Assembly (NCBI GenBank): GCA_006227105.1
Contig: SBFR01000093.1
Span: 1 to 41,716 of the forward strand
Length of the DNA stretch: 41,716 nucleotides
Origin: Bacteroidota bacterium
Lineage (GTDB): Bacteria; Bacteroidota; Bacteroidia; Flavobacteriales_D; Crocinitomicaceae
Reading direction: 5' to 3'
A program made the translations under genes and the position numbers. Below the pieces are notes generated by a model. The model was not told the origin of the DNA. It did no database searches and saw only the letters and a program-made list of their open reading frames with translations. Position 1 is the stretch's first letter. Every line of letters begins with the position of its first letter. Below, one piece after another: positions 14,667-24,600 of the stretch.

Positions 14667-14981
14667 ATGGCATTTGATGGAACAGAAGGTTCAGAGGTAA
14701 CATTGACAGAAGCAGCCGGTTGGACAGCTGAATACAGAAGAACGAAAACATCAGGAGATCCAAATGGTCATTTTTTTGGGAAAGACCACATTGAAGATAT
14801 TTTGGCTCAAACAGGATGTATGGGAATTAGAATCTATTACGGGGTTAATGAGAACGATGAGAAAGTGTTAATTTTAGTCGGAGCAAAGGCAAATGAAGAT
14901 GATATTGATTCTGGAATTATCGTTGAAAAAGGTCTGCCATGTCCTAATATTTGTGGAACTTCGAACTCTTTAAATAGTTAA
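14667..14981 (+). CDS. Small conserved Bacteroidetes protein (104 aa), function unknown
   Basis: The protein begins MAFDGTEGSEVTLTEAAGWT and contains HFFGKDHIEDILAQ, GCMGIRIYYGVNENDEKVLI, LVGAKANEDD and a CPNICG tail. I recognise this pattern (MAFDGTEG, FFGK, QxGCxGIRIYYG, LVGA, CPxxC) from small hypothetical proteins seen in many Bacteroidota genomes; no function is known to me. There is no signal peptide. Its stop overlaps the next start by one base (TAATG), so it is translationally coupled to a 7TM protein and lies in one operon with a histidine kinase and response regulator. Cys residues near the end could bind metal or form a disulfide. Confidence 0.85.
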   Translation: MAFDGTEGSEVTLTEAAGWTAEYRRTKTSGDPNGHFFGKDHIEDILAQTGCMGIRIYYGVNENDEKVLILVGAKANEDDIDSGIIVEKGLPCPNICGTSNSLNS

Positions 14982-15631
14982 TGGCTAAATGGATTTATGA
15001 ATTATTCTTTTTTACTTCCATTTTAAGTGGGTTAATCCCTATAGGTTTAATCCTAACAAAAATTAAGAAGTGTCTCCAGAAATTCTGGTTGGCACTTTTG
15101 TTTTTAGTTGTTATTGCTGTTTTTACAGATACTATTTGTTATTTTTTCTCGAAGCATTATATCAGAACAATAACAATAATAAACGTATACACGATTGTTT
15201 CCTCATTCATTATTTTATTAATATTTAGACTACTTGCAAGAGAAAAGAAAGTAATAAAATTGATTATTACTATTCTCTTGCCGATAACAGTAATAGTTGG
15301 TTTTATTCAACTGTATAATATCGGGAATTCATTTTTAATGACTGAATATCATACTATATACGCTGTATTTTTTCTACTGTTATCTTTAGTTATCTACCAT
15401 TCTTTACTTCAAGATGAACTGATAAATGAAATTTTGAAAGAACCTAAATTCTGGATTGTCTCAGCCTTTTTCTTTTATTACGGATTTTCTTTTTTTGTCT
15501 CTCTTTTTGAGAATATTATTATTGAGGATGATGTTAAAATTACATTAACACTCTGGCCAATTCAACTGCTTGCAACAATTGTTCAAAATGTTTTTTTTAG
15601 TATTGGAATATGGAAACATCTGAAAAGGTGA
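14981..15631 (+). CDS. Seven-TM membrane protein coupled to a histidine kinase
   Basis: This 216-aa protein is almost wholly hydrophobic, with about seven membrane segments (for example IYELFFFTSILSGLIPIGLI, FWLALLFLVVIAVF, FWIVSAFFFYYGFSFFVSL) joined by short loops. No catalytic residues are evident. It starts at the ATG that overlaps the previous stop by one base, and its last 22 bp overlap the start of the histidine kinase gene. That kinase has only one membrane segment and no sensor domain, so this 7TM protein probably acts as the sensory membrane part of the pair. The signal is unknown. Confidence 0.75.
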   Translation: MAKWIYELFFFTSILSGLIPIGLILTKIKKCLQKFWLALLFLVVIAVFTDTICYFFSKHYIRTITIINVYTIVSSFIILLIFRLLAREKKVIKLIITILLPITVIVGFIQLYNIGNSFLMTEYHTIYAVFFLLLSLVIYHSLLQDELINEILKEPKFWIVSAFFFYYGFSFFVSLFENIIIEDDVKITLTLWPIQLLATIVQNVFFSIGIWKHLKR

Positions 15632-16404
15632 TTTATATTGTTTTCATTGGGAGTTTAGTGTTTTTAAGCTTACTTATTTCTGTTTTGATTTTTGTGATTT
15701 TTCATAAAAAAACAGCAAGTGAAAGAAAACAAAAACACATTATAGAACTGAAACAGAAAGAACTAGAGTTACTGAACAAAATCATCGAAACACAAGAACA
15801 AGAGCGATCCAGGATTGCACAGAATTTACACGATAATGTGAATCCGTTTTTATCTGGATTGAAAATGTCTATTTCGCTGGCAAAGAAAAAAATGAATGTA
15901 GATCAAGTTGTTCTTTATAAAATCGAAAATCAATTATCAATGATTGATGATATTTTCGATAATACCACTTTGATAACACGTGATTTATCCCCAAGGAACT
16001 TTTATAAAGACGGACTAGTATCAGCAATCAATAGTTTTTTTGATTCAATTCAAGAAGTTGAAATTTCGAAGGAAGTAATCCTATTAGCCAATGATAAAAT
16101 GAACGATCCAAACGCCTTAAGTGTTTATCGGATGATATTAGAAATTACCCAAAACACTATAAAACATGATCAACCAAGTGAAATAAAATACAAGATACAA
16201 GTTGAAAAGGATCATTTTGTTTTTTTTCTCGAGCATAATGGTATCGGGATTTCGCAATCTCAGTTCAATGAACTTTTGAAAAATTCGGACGGTATAGGGC
16301 TGAATTCCCTTGTTTCAAGGGCGTCGATTTTATCAGCTAAAATCGAATATAATAATGAAACAAAGGCATGCATTAAACTAAGTATTCCATCCTGGTATGC
16401 GTAG
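15610..16404 (+). CDS. Sensor histidine kinase, HisKA_3 (LiaS/DesK/NarX type)
   Basis: This 264-aa kinase has one TM segment (about 8-31), then a coiled coil (KQKELELLNKIIETQEQERSRI) and the dimerisation/phosphotransfer helix RIAQNLHDNVNP with His74 as phospho-acceptor. A HATPase_c domain follows with the N-box EITQNTIKH (Asn182) and a glycine box DGIGLNSLVSR (about 227-237). The G1 box reads EHNGIGIS, so the Asp of DxGxG that contacts adenine is replaced by His209. Kinase activity may be low or need checking. The start overlaps the 7TM gene by 22 bp and the end overlaps the regulator gene by 8 bp, so the three genes form one sensory unit. Confidence 0.9.
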   Translation: METSEKVIYIVFIGSLVFLSLLISVLIFVIFHKKTASERKQKHIIELKQKELELLNKIIETQEQERSRIAQNLHDNVNPFLSGLKMSISLAKKKMNVDQVVLYKIENQLSMIDDIFDNTTLITRDLSPRNFYKDGLVSAINSFFDSIQEVEISKEVILLANDKMNDPNALSVYRMILEITQNTIKHDQPSEIKYKIQVEKDHFVFFLEHNGIGISQSQFNELLKNSDGIGLNSLVSRASILSAKIEYNNETKACIKLSIPSWYA

Positions 16405-17053
16405 AAAAATAAGAATCGGAATAGCTGAGGATCACGTTGTCGTAAGAGAAGGATTAGAGTCGTTGTTGAATGAAGAAGAAACAGTAAAAGTTGTTTTTAG
16501 TGTTTCCAATGGTGCTTCAGCAATAAATGAAATCAGACAAAATAAAATTGATGTGCTTATTCTAGATTTATCAATGCCCATTTCAGATGGCAGATCAACA
16601 TTACTTGAAATAAGACAGCGTTTTTCGGGTGTTTCTGTTATTGTATTGAGTGCCTACTATGAAACATCTGATATTGTTGATTGCATTTCGTTAGGAGCAA
16701 AAGCGTATTTAACAAAAAACTGTGATTTTGATCACCTTATTGATGTCATATACAGTGTTTACGAGAAGGGTTTTTACTACGATGAACTCGTTACAAAGTC
16801 GTTTGTATCAGAAATTCTTGAAAGTAAAATTCACTTGAAAAATCAAATACAGAATTCACTTACGGAACAGGAGATACAAGTGATTCAGTTGATTTGTTCA
16901 GGATTGAAAAACAAAGAAATTGGTGAACGATTATTTAAAAGCAAGCGAACAATCGACGGAATAAGAAATAAAATTTACGATAAAACCAGAACATCAAATA
17001 CAGCTGATCTTTTTCGTTTTGCAATTAAAAATGGGATATATAAAATCGATTGA
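16397..17053 (+). CDS. NarL/FixJ-family response regulator
   Basis: The 218-aa regulator has an N-terminal receiver domain with acidic pocket residues (IAEDHVVVREGL), phospho-acceptor Asp57 (LILDLSMP) and Lys107 (AYLTKN). A C-terminal LuxR/NarL helix-turn-helix follows (SLTEQEIQVIQLICSGLKNK ... RTIDGIRNKI). The start overlaps the kinase gene by 8 bp, which makes it the cognate partner. Once phosphorylated it should bind DNA as a dimer; GGTA/TACC dyads upstream of its own operon and in the nearby divergent region are candidate sites. Its stop is 2 bp from the stop of a second NarL-type regulator on the other strand. Confidence 0.95.
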   Translation: MRRKIRIGIAEDHVVVREGLESLLNEEETVKVVFSVSNGASAINEIRQNKIDVLILDLSMPISDGRSTLLEIRQRFSGVSVIVLSAYYETSDIVDCISLGAKAYLTKNCDFDHLIDVIYSVYEKGFYYDELVTKSFVSEILESKIHLKNQIQNSLTEQEIQVIQLICSGLKNKEIGERLFKSKRTIDGIRNKIYDKTRTSNTADLFRFAIKNGIYKID

Positions 17054-17055
17054 TA

Positions 17056-17715
17056 TTAGCTATTTAGTCTATAATATCCGTTTAACAATGCAAATTTGAT
17101 GATGTCAGCTACATTTTTAGAATTCGTTTTCATGTATAGGTTTTGACGATGATTTTCAATCGTTCGATCACTTCTGAAAAGTTTTTTCGCGATTTGAGCC
17201 GTTGTTAATCCTTCACAGATAAGAATCATAACTTCCTTTTCTCGTTGTGTTAGTGGATCGTATCTGTTATATTTTTCTGATAATAACTTGTTGTATTTTG
17301 CTGACTGTAACAATTTTGGAGAAATCGATTCATCGAAATAGTAACCAGTTTCTAGAACGGAAAAAATCGATTCTATAATAATATCAGGATCTGAGTTTTT
17401 GGAAAGATACCCTCTAGCTCCTTTTTCAATTGATTCCTTGATTAAAGAATCATCCAAATAAGAACTAAAAATGATGATTCGAATATTAGGGTAGTCAAGT
17501 GTGATTTTCGGTAGAACTTCAAGTCCGCTTATCACAGGCATTGAAATATCAAGGAGTAAAACATCAATATTCGAATTTTTTATATCAGACATCAGCTGAT
17601 TGCCATCAGCTGACTGAAAAACAACTGAAAAATTTGTTTCTAATTCAAGTACTTGAACAAGTCCGTTTCTTGTAACAGGGTGATCTTCAGCGATACCGAT
17701 TTTTGTTTTCTCCAT
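17056..17715 (-). CDS. Second NarL/FixJ-family response regulator
   Basis: The 219-aa protein has receiver motifs KIGIAEDHPVTRNGL, phospho-acceptor Asp56 (LLLDISMP) and YLSKN Lys, plus a LuxR-type HTH (PLTQREKEVMILICEGLTTA ... RTIENHRQNLYMK). It is clearly a paralogue of the regulator encoded at 16397-17053, with which it is convergent. No kinase gene is adjacent in the same direction, so it may share the neighbouring kinase or an unlinked one. It is divergent from the large surface operon starting at 17948, and the 232-bp gap contains dyads, so control of that operon is a fair inference. Confidence 0.95.
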   Translation of the reverse strand: MEKTKIGIAEDHPVTRNGLVQVLELETNFSVVFQSADGNQLMSDIKNSNIDVLLLDISMPVISGLEVLPKITLDYPNIRIIIFSSYLDDSLIKESIEKGARGYLSKNSDPDIIIESIFSVLETGYYFDESISPKLLQSAKYNKLLSEKYNRYDPLTQREKEVMILICEGLTTAQIAKKLFRSDRTIENHRQNLYMKTNSKNVADIIKFALLNGYYRLNS

Positions 17716-17762
17716 TCCTTATTTGTTCAAAGTTACAATTGAAAAATATTCAAAAGAAAAAT

Positions 17763-17776
17763 GGGTATAAATACCC
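17763..17776. promoter_or_regulatory. Dyad GGGTA-TAAA-TACCC in the divergent gap
   Basis: Perfect 5-bp arms with a 4-nt spacer, plus a further GGGTA half-site at 17786-17790. The gap lies between the second response regulator and the surface operon. The layout is shared with AGGTA-CTTA-TACCT at 14505. It is reminiscent of paired NarL-type half-sites, but the match is not exact. Confidence 0.45.
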
Positions 17777-17792
17777 TAAACATTTGGGTATT

Positions 17793-17814
17793 TTCCGAAT
17801 TGTTGAATTCGGAA
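17793..17814. promoter_or_regulatory. Perfect inverted repeat TTCCGAATT-GTTG-AATTCGGAA
   Basis: 9-bp arms (17793-17801 and 17806-17814) with a 4-nt centre lie immediately after the GGGTA dyad in the divergent gap. There is no strong T-run, and the position about 80 bp upstream of one gene start and 135 bp upstream of the other argues for an operator or a 5' UTR structure more than a terminator. Confidence 0.5.
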
Positions 17815-17947
17815 TTTATTTAAACTTTTGTTACTGATTGACATTCAAAACAGGATTCCAAGAATATTATTGATTACTGCTATAATGGATATAATAAATT
17901 ATTACTTTCATTTCCCTATAATATAACTGTGAAACGACTTCAGTAAC

Positions 17948-20245
17948 TTGAAAGTTTTTACTGCCATACTACTACTAACTTGCTCTCTAGCTTATGGGCA
18001 AGACTTTGATTTACATTCTAATGTAATAGATCCAGATGTTACTTTTAGTGAGCCAAACGAAGTTTTATCAACCGATCCGTTTGAGGACAGTCTTTTTCAG
18101 GTTTTCAGAAAATCAATGGTGAATTTTGAATTGTCTAACAGTCTTTTAAATAAGGAAGAGGGTATTGTTGGATTAGAATTCAGACAAAAAACAAAACCAC
18201 TTAACTTATCTGGAGTAGTTAACGTTGGTTACGAATATGGCTTATTAACTGGATATATTGATCCAATTTCGATTAATCCATTAAGCGTTTTTAATACACG
18301 TGGAGATATATCAGTTGATGCAGCGGGTTTACCGGTGAACATATCATATAACTATTCCACGCTTATTAATCCGCTTGGTGTAAATAATTATTTCAGGTGT
18401 TCTCTTGACACTGAGAAGCTCAAACAAAAAGGCTTGGCTAAAAAAAATGAAGCTATTGGAGAAATTGATAGACAGATAAATGATTTACAGAGGAATAAAG
18501 GAGTAATTCAAGGAAAGCTAGGAATGGGGGAAGTGTTACTTCAAAAGTATAAAAGAGAACTAGGACAATACATTAATGAGATAGATCAAATTGAAAATCA
18601 AATAAAAAAGGAGGAAGAAAAACAAAGCTTTGATGACGATATTGGTCTTGAAGGTTTAACAAAGCAACAAAAAATAGATAGTCTAGAATTATTGCAGAAA
18701 CAAGTTCAGCAAAAACAACAAAGAGCAGCTGCAATTTATGATACGGTGAATAAAATCTATAATGATGCTTTAATATTATATGAGCTATACTCTGATTTCG
18801 CGAATGAATTGTCTGATAAAAAAACGGTTCTTTCTGGATTATCAGGTGAAACAATAAAAAACAAGTCGCTTAATGAAATTAACAGTCGTAAAAATGGTTT
18901 TGTTTCAAGTATAAAAACACTTGATTTAGGACTTACTTATCCTAAAATTACAGGGTTATCCAAAAACAGTGTTCCAATCCAAGGTGTGAATTTGGAATTT
19001 CAAAAAGAGAAATGGTACATGGCATTTACTTCTGGTGTTACAATGAATAATCTAATGGTTAGTACAGATGCGATTCAAAATAAGCTGAATAATACCTCCA
19101 ACTTATTTAACCAATTCGATTTTCAGAATATTAAACAACGTGGTTGGTTAACCAATATCAAGACTGGATTTGGAAGACCTGATGAAACACATGTGTATAT
19201 TGGTGTGCGGTATCTTACAAATTCAATCCCTTTACAAGGAAATACTGATAGTAGTGCAATCCCTTCTTTAGGTAATGAACTTGATATAAGATGGATTCCA
19301 AAGTTTTCGAAAAGTACTTCAATTGATTTTATTTATGGTAAAACGTCTTGGAGAAGTGCCTTAATTGATAGTTCTCGATCTGGAGTTTTAAATTCACTTT
19401 ATTCGTCGGACAGAACGAATACAAGCTTGTTTTCAATTACGCAAAATCTGAAATTTATTAGATCTACAATTCAAGGGATAATACGATGGATAGATCCATA
19501 CGCGGATGTTCGGAGTCTAGGGACATTACAACCAGATAACTTAAGATATGAGATCAAATCAACGACAATTGTAACTCAAGGAATGCGGCTTGGTATGAAT
19601 TATAGGCATGATCAAAACAACTTACTTTCCGTTAAAGATACTTCCGTTGAACTTAATGTTTTGGGAGGCCAATTAAATGGAAATTTATTTAAAAATCTGA
19701 GCTATTTCACGTCATTAAATTACTTAACACAATATCAGAATTCTTCCGCTGGTCGAATCACAAAAAATAATTACATGTTTGGGTTCGGAATTTCTTCAAG
19801 TTATACCCTAGGAAAAGTAAAAAACACTTTATCTATCAGTTACAATGATTACCTTATTACGGACACAGTGTCAACTGGATTGTTTAGAAATATTGCACTT
19901 CAAAATGCTACAAAATTCAATTTCGGAGTTAACAAAATCTCCATAAGTTATTTTCAAATGGTTGATGACCTATTGTTGAATAATACATCTTTTATTATCG
20001 GTGATGAATTTTCTGCGCAAAAAATGAAACTGAAAATAACGCTTGGGATCAAACTTTCTATCTCAGATAAATATGGAATACAGCCTGGAGGGAAATTGGA
20101 AACCTCGTATAAAATTAATAACCATTTGGAATGGTCTTTCCGAGCAGAAAGAATGGTGCTAGGTGATTTTTATAATTACTATAGTCGAGAGAGATATGAT
20201 AGATTTCCTTACGCTATTTCAACGAGGTTAGGATGGATTTTTTAA
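17948..20245 (+). CDS. Exported coiled-coil and outer-membrane beta-barrel-like protein, first gene of the RHS operon
   Basis: This 765-aa protein has a signal peptide (MKVFTAILLLTCSLAYG) that begins at a TTG codon; no in-frame ATG or GTG gives it, so TTG is taken as the start. A coiled coil (about 145-285: LAKKNEAIGEIDRQINDLQR ... EQIENQIKKEEEK) is followed by a long C-terminal half of alternating strands (LGLTYPKI, RGWLTNIKTGFG, VYIGVRYL), ending YAISTRLGWIF. A terminal Phe after amphipathic strands is typical of outer-membrane barrels. I know no named family. It leads a plus-strand operon of secreted and RHS proteins and could anchor or secrete them; that is inference. Confidence 0.7.
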   Translation: MKVFTAILLLTCSLAYGQDFDLHSNVIDPDVTFSEPNEVLSTDPFEDSLFQVFRKSMVNFELSNSLLNKEEGIVGLEFRQKTKPLNLSGVVNVGYEYGLLTGYIDPISINPLSVFNTRGDISVDAAGLPVNISYNYSTLINPLGVNNYFRCSLDTEKLKQKGLAKKNEAIGEIDRQINDLQRNKGVIQGKLGMGEVLLQKYKRELGQYINEIDQIENQIKKEEEKQSFDDDIGLEGLTKQQKIDSLELLQKQVQQKQQRAAAIYDTVNKIYNDALILYELYSDFANELSDKKTVLSGLSGETIKNKSLNEINSRKNGFVSSIKTLDLGLTYPKITGLSKNSVPIQGVNLEFQKEKWYMAFTSGVTMNNLMVSTDAIQNKLNNTSNLFNQFDFQNIKQRGWLTNIKTGFGRPDETHVYIGVRYLTNSIPLQGNTDSSAIPSLGNELDIRWIPKFSKSTSIDFIYGKTSWRSALIDSSRSGVLNSLYSSDRTNTSLFSITQNLKFIRSTIQGIIRWIDPYADVRSLGTLQPDNLRYEIKSTTIVTQGMRLGMNYRHDQNNLLSVKDTSVELNVLGGQLNGNLFKNLSYFTSLNYLTQYQNSSAGRITKNNYMFGFGISSSYTLGKVKNTLSISYNDYLITDTVSTGLFRNIALQNATKFNFGVNKISISYFQMVDDLLLNNTSFIIGDEFSAQKMKLKITLGIKLSISDKYGIQPGGKLETSYKINNHLEWSFRAERMVLGDFYNYYSRERYDRFPYAISTRLGWIF

Positions 20246-20290
20246 TAAGAAACAAGTTTAAAAAGATTACTATTTAAAAGGATAATTGAA

Positions 20291-21016
20291 ATGGAAAAAG
20301 TATTATTCGCACTTTGTTTTGTTTTTGCCTTCATGTTGAATGCTCAGGATAACATATCCTTAATTTCTCCTAATGACGGAGATTCTATCAAGACTAAAAA
20401 TCCCTTATTGACATGGTCCTATTTGGGAGGATTACAACAAAATAATGAAAGAACTTTCTACAGATTGATTATTGTTGAATTAAAGGATAATCAATCAGCT
20501 GAATCTGGGATTATTGTAAATCAACCATTGGTCAAAATGGATAAAATACAGGGTACCCAATTGTTTTATCCATACGACGCCCCAGAAATTAATGAAGGTG
20601 TTTGGTATGGTTGGCAAATTCAAAAAATTTCGAATAATGTAATTATTGATAAATCAGAAGCATGGAGATTCATTTTACCCCTTGAGGTTCAGACAAAGCA
20701 GTATTATAAGATGAAAATTAAAAATGATGGGATCGATTATGTTGCGGAGGAAGGAAAATTGAGATTCGAGTTTATTGAGCAGTATAAGGATGATGAATTA
20801 AAATACTATCTGTATAATGCTAAAAACGAACTTATGGATGTAAAAATCACAATGGGTGATGAAGAAATGGAGGAAGATAAAAGCATTAAGATTAAACGAA
20901 CTGGTAATAATTATTACGAGATCGATCTTGGACAATTTGCACTTGAGGGAAGTTATAAATTAGTTGTTATAGACAAAAAGAAGCAACGTTTCGAAATGAA
21001 ATATACCGTGAAGTAA
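20291..21016 (+). CDS. Exported FN3-like protein (241 aa)
   Basis: It has a signal peptide (MEKVLFALCFVFAFMLNAQ) followed by ISLISPNDGDSIKTKNPLLT, the kind of N-terminal strand pair seen in Bacteroidetes FN3-like domains that open with a Pro-Asn/Asp-Gly turn and a P-L-T/F-W strand. The domain continues to about residue 125 (WYGWQIQ ... EAWRFIL). A second beta-rich part follows (KLRFEFIEQYKDDELKYYLY) and a C-terminal strand set ending KYTVK. No enzyme motif is seen. The stop overlaps the next start by one base, so it is coupled to the following gene. It probably acts as a periplasmic or surface accessory protein; the partner is unknown. Confidence 0.7.
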   Translation: MEKVLFALCFVFAFMLNAQDNISLISPNDGDSIKTKNPLLTWSYLGGLQQNNERTFYRLIIVELKDNQSAESGIIVNQPLVKMDKIQGTQLFYPYDAPEINEGVWYGWQIQKISNNVIIDKSEAWRFILPLEVQTKQYYKMKIKNDGIDYVAEEGKLRFEFIEQYKDDELKYYLYNAKNELMDVKITMGDEEMEEDKSIKIKRTGNNYYEIDLGQFALEGSYKLVVIDKKKQRFEMKYTVK

Positions 21017-21657
21017 TGTTTAGAATTATGAAACATATTTTATTTTCTTTTTTAACGATGCTAACATTGAACTCATTTATTTGGGTGGAATATGGTGTAG
21101 AACCTTCAAATTATATTACTAGCATAAATGAAAAGAATGAGGTTTTTCAAAAGGATGTTTGGAGTGGTGATGTTCATTATATGATTGGGTACATTCCTAA
21201 AGAATTACAAGTAATTCAAGCGATGAAAAGAGGAACCATATCTGAAATTGAAGCTCAAAAATGGCTTAAAGGAAAAGAGAAAGAAGTGACCCTTTTATTT
21301 CAAATTGAGATTCCTGTAAATGGGCGACAGGAGTTTTTGACATTTGAAAAGGATTCCACAACCTACGAAGAAAGGGTTAAATATTTCTCTTTTGGGTTTA
21401 AAAATGATATTCACATTGTAGAAAACAACTTGACTGAGATTGGTATCGTTGATTATCATTTTGAAAGAGACTTTGGCTTGTCTCCAAAGGGTACGATATC
21501 AATAAGTTTCAACCTTTCGAATCAAGTTAAAACTCTTCAATTCAAATTCGATGATAAGGTTTATGGTAATGGAGTTATTTCAGTCGATTTTGATATTAAA
21601 GAAATAAAGAAGTTACCCAAATTAAAGGATCCCACAAAATGGAAAAATCTGAATTAA
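21016..21657 (+). CDS. Small exported protein of unknown function (213 aa)
   Basis: It starts MFRIMKHILFSFLTMLTLNS, a signal peptide; the Met at 21028 (MKHILFSF) is an equally good start. The mature part alternates helices (IQAMKRGTISEIEAQKWLKG) and strands (EVTLLFQIEIPVNGRQEFL), with a C-terminal segment ISISFNLSNQVKTLQFKFDD. No motif is recognised. It overlaps the previous gene by one base and the next RHS-type gene begins at its stop codon, so it is surely part of the surface operon. It could be a periplasmic partner of the RHS-type shell protein. Confidence 0.7.
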   Translation: MFRIMKHILFSFLTMLTLNSFIWVEYGVEPSNYITSINEKNEVFQKDVWSGDVHYMIGYIPKELQVIQAMKRGTISEIEAQKWLKGKEKEVTLLFQIEIPVNGRQEFLTFEKDSTTYEERVKYFSFGFKNDIHIVENNLTEIGIVDYHFERDFGLSPKGTISISFNLSNQVKTLQFKFDDKVYGNGVISVDFDIKEIKKLPKLKDPTKWKNLN

Positions 21658-24600
21658 TGAAAAGCAATATTAAAATAGCAGCTCTTTTTTTAGCAACGTG
21701 TGTTTTCGCTGAGTCAACTGTTTTTGGTTATTGGAGGGTTGCTTTACATGAAGGTGAAACTATGTTGAATCAAGACTACCGTAAGAATTTCGAAGTAGAT
21801 TCAACTGAAAGTATTGTAAATAGGAAATTAGATATTATCAATCCTATCTTTTTGCCAGATGGAGGACCTGATCAACCTGAAGTTCAAAGTTTCACTCCTA
21901 TTGGAACTTCGGATATGGTTGATCCGTTCACAGGTGATTTTTCGTATAATATACCATTGTTAGATGTCGATGGATATCCGATAAATATTTCATACAGTGC
22001 GGGTGTCACTATGGATCAGGAAGCCTCATGGGTAGGTTTAGGCTGGAATTTGAACCCTGGAGTAGTAAATCGTGCTATGAGAGGGTTACCCGATGATTTC
22101 GATGGTACCGATCATGTCGAAAAGGAAATGAATTTAAGGAGAAACTGGACTGTAGGTGTAACTCCAAGTTTTGATTTTGAACTTTTTGGTTTTGGTGAAC
22201 TCACTGAGATTCCTGGCACTCAACAATTGAATCCTCTAACAGGTGAAATTATACCTGGATCAGGAACAATGGATGAAAGTAATTCATTTAACCTTAATGC
22301 ATCATTAGGTATTAACTATAATAATTATTCAGGATTCTCTTCAACTGTAAGTTTAGGTCCGAGTTTATCATTTGATCAATACAGTAATACAGGTTGGAAT
22401 GTTGGTTTAGGTTTTTCTGGAAGTAGCACTGGAGGAGCAAGTTTATCGCCGTCGGGTGGATTAAATTGGGAAAATAAAAAAGGTGATAAAGTTTCAAAAA
22501 TAAATCTGGGATCTCAGTTCAACTCAAGAGCTGGTCTGACAAATGCCTCCATTAGTTATTCAAGGACAAAAGGAAAAGAAAAGTTAATGAAACGAAATGG
22601 AAATGAATACAGATATAATGATAATAAAACTCTTCCGATTAGTTCAAAATTCAATTTTTCACAGCCTACATACATCCCGCAAATAGCACTTCCATTTTCT
22701 AGTGGTGGTGGTACATTTACTTATAAAATGGGACCAGATGTATTAGGGGCTGATTTACATTTTGAAATAAGTGGTTTTTATAACGCCCAATGGTTGAGGC
22801 ACGAAACAATTTCTATGCCTGCATATGGATTCATGAATTTGCAAAATGGTGATAAAAAGTCTATGCTTGATTTTAATAGAGAAAATGATGGATCCTTCAC
22901 TAAAAACACTCCAGCATTACCTGTTCCAAATTTGACTTACGATATTTTTAGCGTTTCAGGTCAAGGAATTTCTGGAAGTTATAGACCTGTTAGAAAAGAC
23001 ATAGGACACGTATATGATCCATCAATGCACAACGGATCTACAGATGGGTCACTTGGATTAGAATTCGGTTTAGGATCCACTTTTAAAAGTGGAGTAGATA
23101 TTTCTCTAACTTATTCTAATTCTTCGTCAGGTGATTGGAACGATTGGGGAAACAAAGCCCGAAATACCTTCAAATATGGTTCAACTGGTTGGTATTTCAG
23201 AGAGGCAAATGAATTGGCTGTTGATGGTGATCCTGACCATTTCACTTCAATCGGTGGAGGAAATCCACTTCGCTTCGATGTTAAAAGTCATAGACGTATA
23301 GATAATACTTTAGATGACACTCAAGGGAATTTTTATTCCTCTGATAATTATGTGAAATCGGGGACAGATAAACGTAATCAAGTCGTTTACACATTAACCA
23401 ATGGTGAAATGAAAGAAGGTTTAGGGGTTCAAGAACTTCATCCTTCTGCTCATGCATGGACAACAGACGAGTTGAATCATCACTTAGGTCAATTTACTGT
23501 ATTAAATGTTGAAGGTTCAAGGTACGTATATGGAATTGCGGCGTACAGTCATTTTCAGCAAGATGTTTCTTTTAATGTGGGTTCAACAAGGAATTCTGGT
23601 CCAAATGATGTGGATTGCGTTAAAAACCTAGTCAATTACGAGCCTGATGAAGATAATTCGCTGGATAACGAGCGCGGAATAGATTATTATTACAATAAAG
23701 TTACCACTCCCGATTATGCGCATTCCTATCTTTTGACTTCAGTTTTAAATGCAGATTATGTGGATGCTGATAATATAAAAGGCCCTAGTAAAGGAGATTT
23801 AGGTGGGTATTTAAGTTTTAGTTATAAAAAGATCAACAACTATTTATGGCGAAATCCAGTGAATCAAAATAAGGCTTCTTTTGATGAAGGATTAAATACT
23901 GATAATTCTGACGACAAAGGACATTATATTTTTGGAGAGAAAGAATTATGGTATGTACAAACAATTCAATCTAAAAATCATATAGCTGTTTTCTATACTT
24001 CGAAAAGAAAGGATGCAGTAAGTGTTATTGGTGAAAACGGAGGATTAGTTGATAATTCTAACGAGGTCGCAATGCAAAAACTTGATAGAATTGAATTGTA
24101 CTCACTTCCGGAATACGAAGCAAACCCTACTGGTGCTATACCGTTGAAAACGGTTCACTTCGAATATAATTATAGCTTATGTGAAGGATTTGATGGGAAT
24201 ATTGAAAATCAAGGAAAATTAACCTTGACTAGAATTTATTTTACTTATCAAGGATCTAACAAAGGACGCTATACACCCTATGAATTTCAATATGGAGAAA
24301 GGTTCAATTCTGATGGGACCATACAAACTGTTATAAATCCAGAGTATAATATTAAAGAAACTGACCGCTGGAATAATTATAAACCTCAAGGTGTATGTAG
24401 TGGAAATATTTCGGAAGATCCCTTGAGACCAACTGACTTCCCTTATGTTGGGATGAATAAAACTGCCTCGGATCGAAATGCAACAGCATGGAATTTAACA
24501 ACAATTAATTTACCGTCAGGAGGGAAAATACAAGTAGAATACGAATCTGATGATTACGCTTACGTACAAAATTTACGCGCCAGTCAAATGTTTAGAATTA

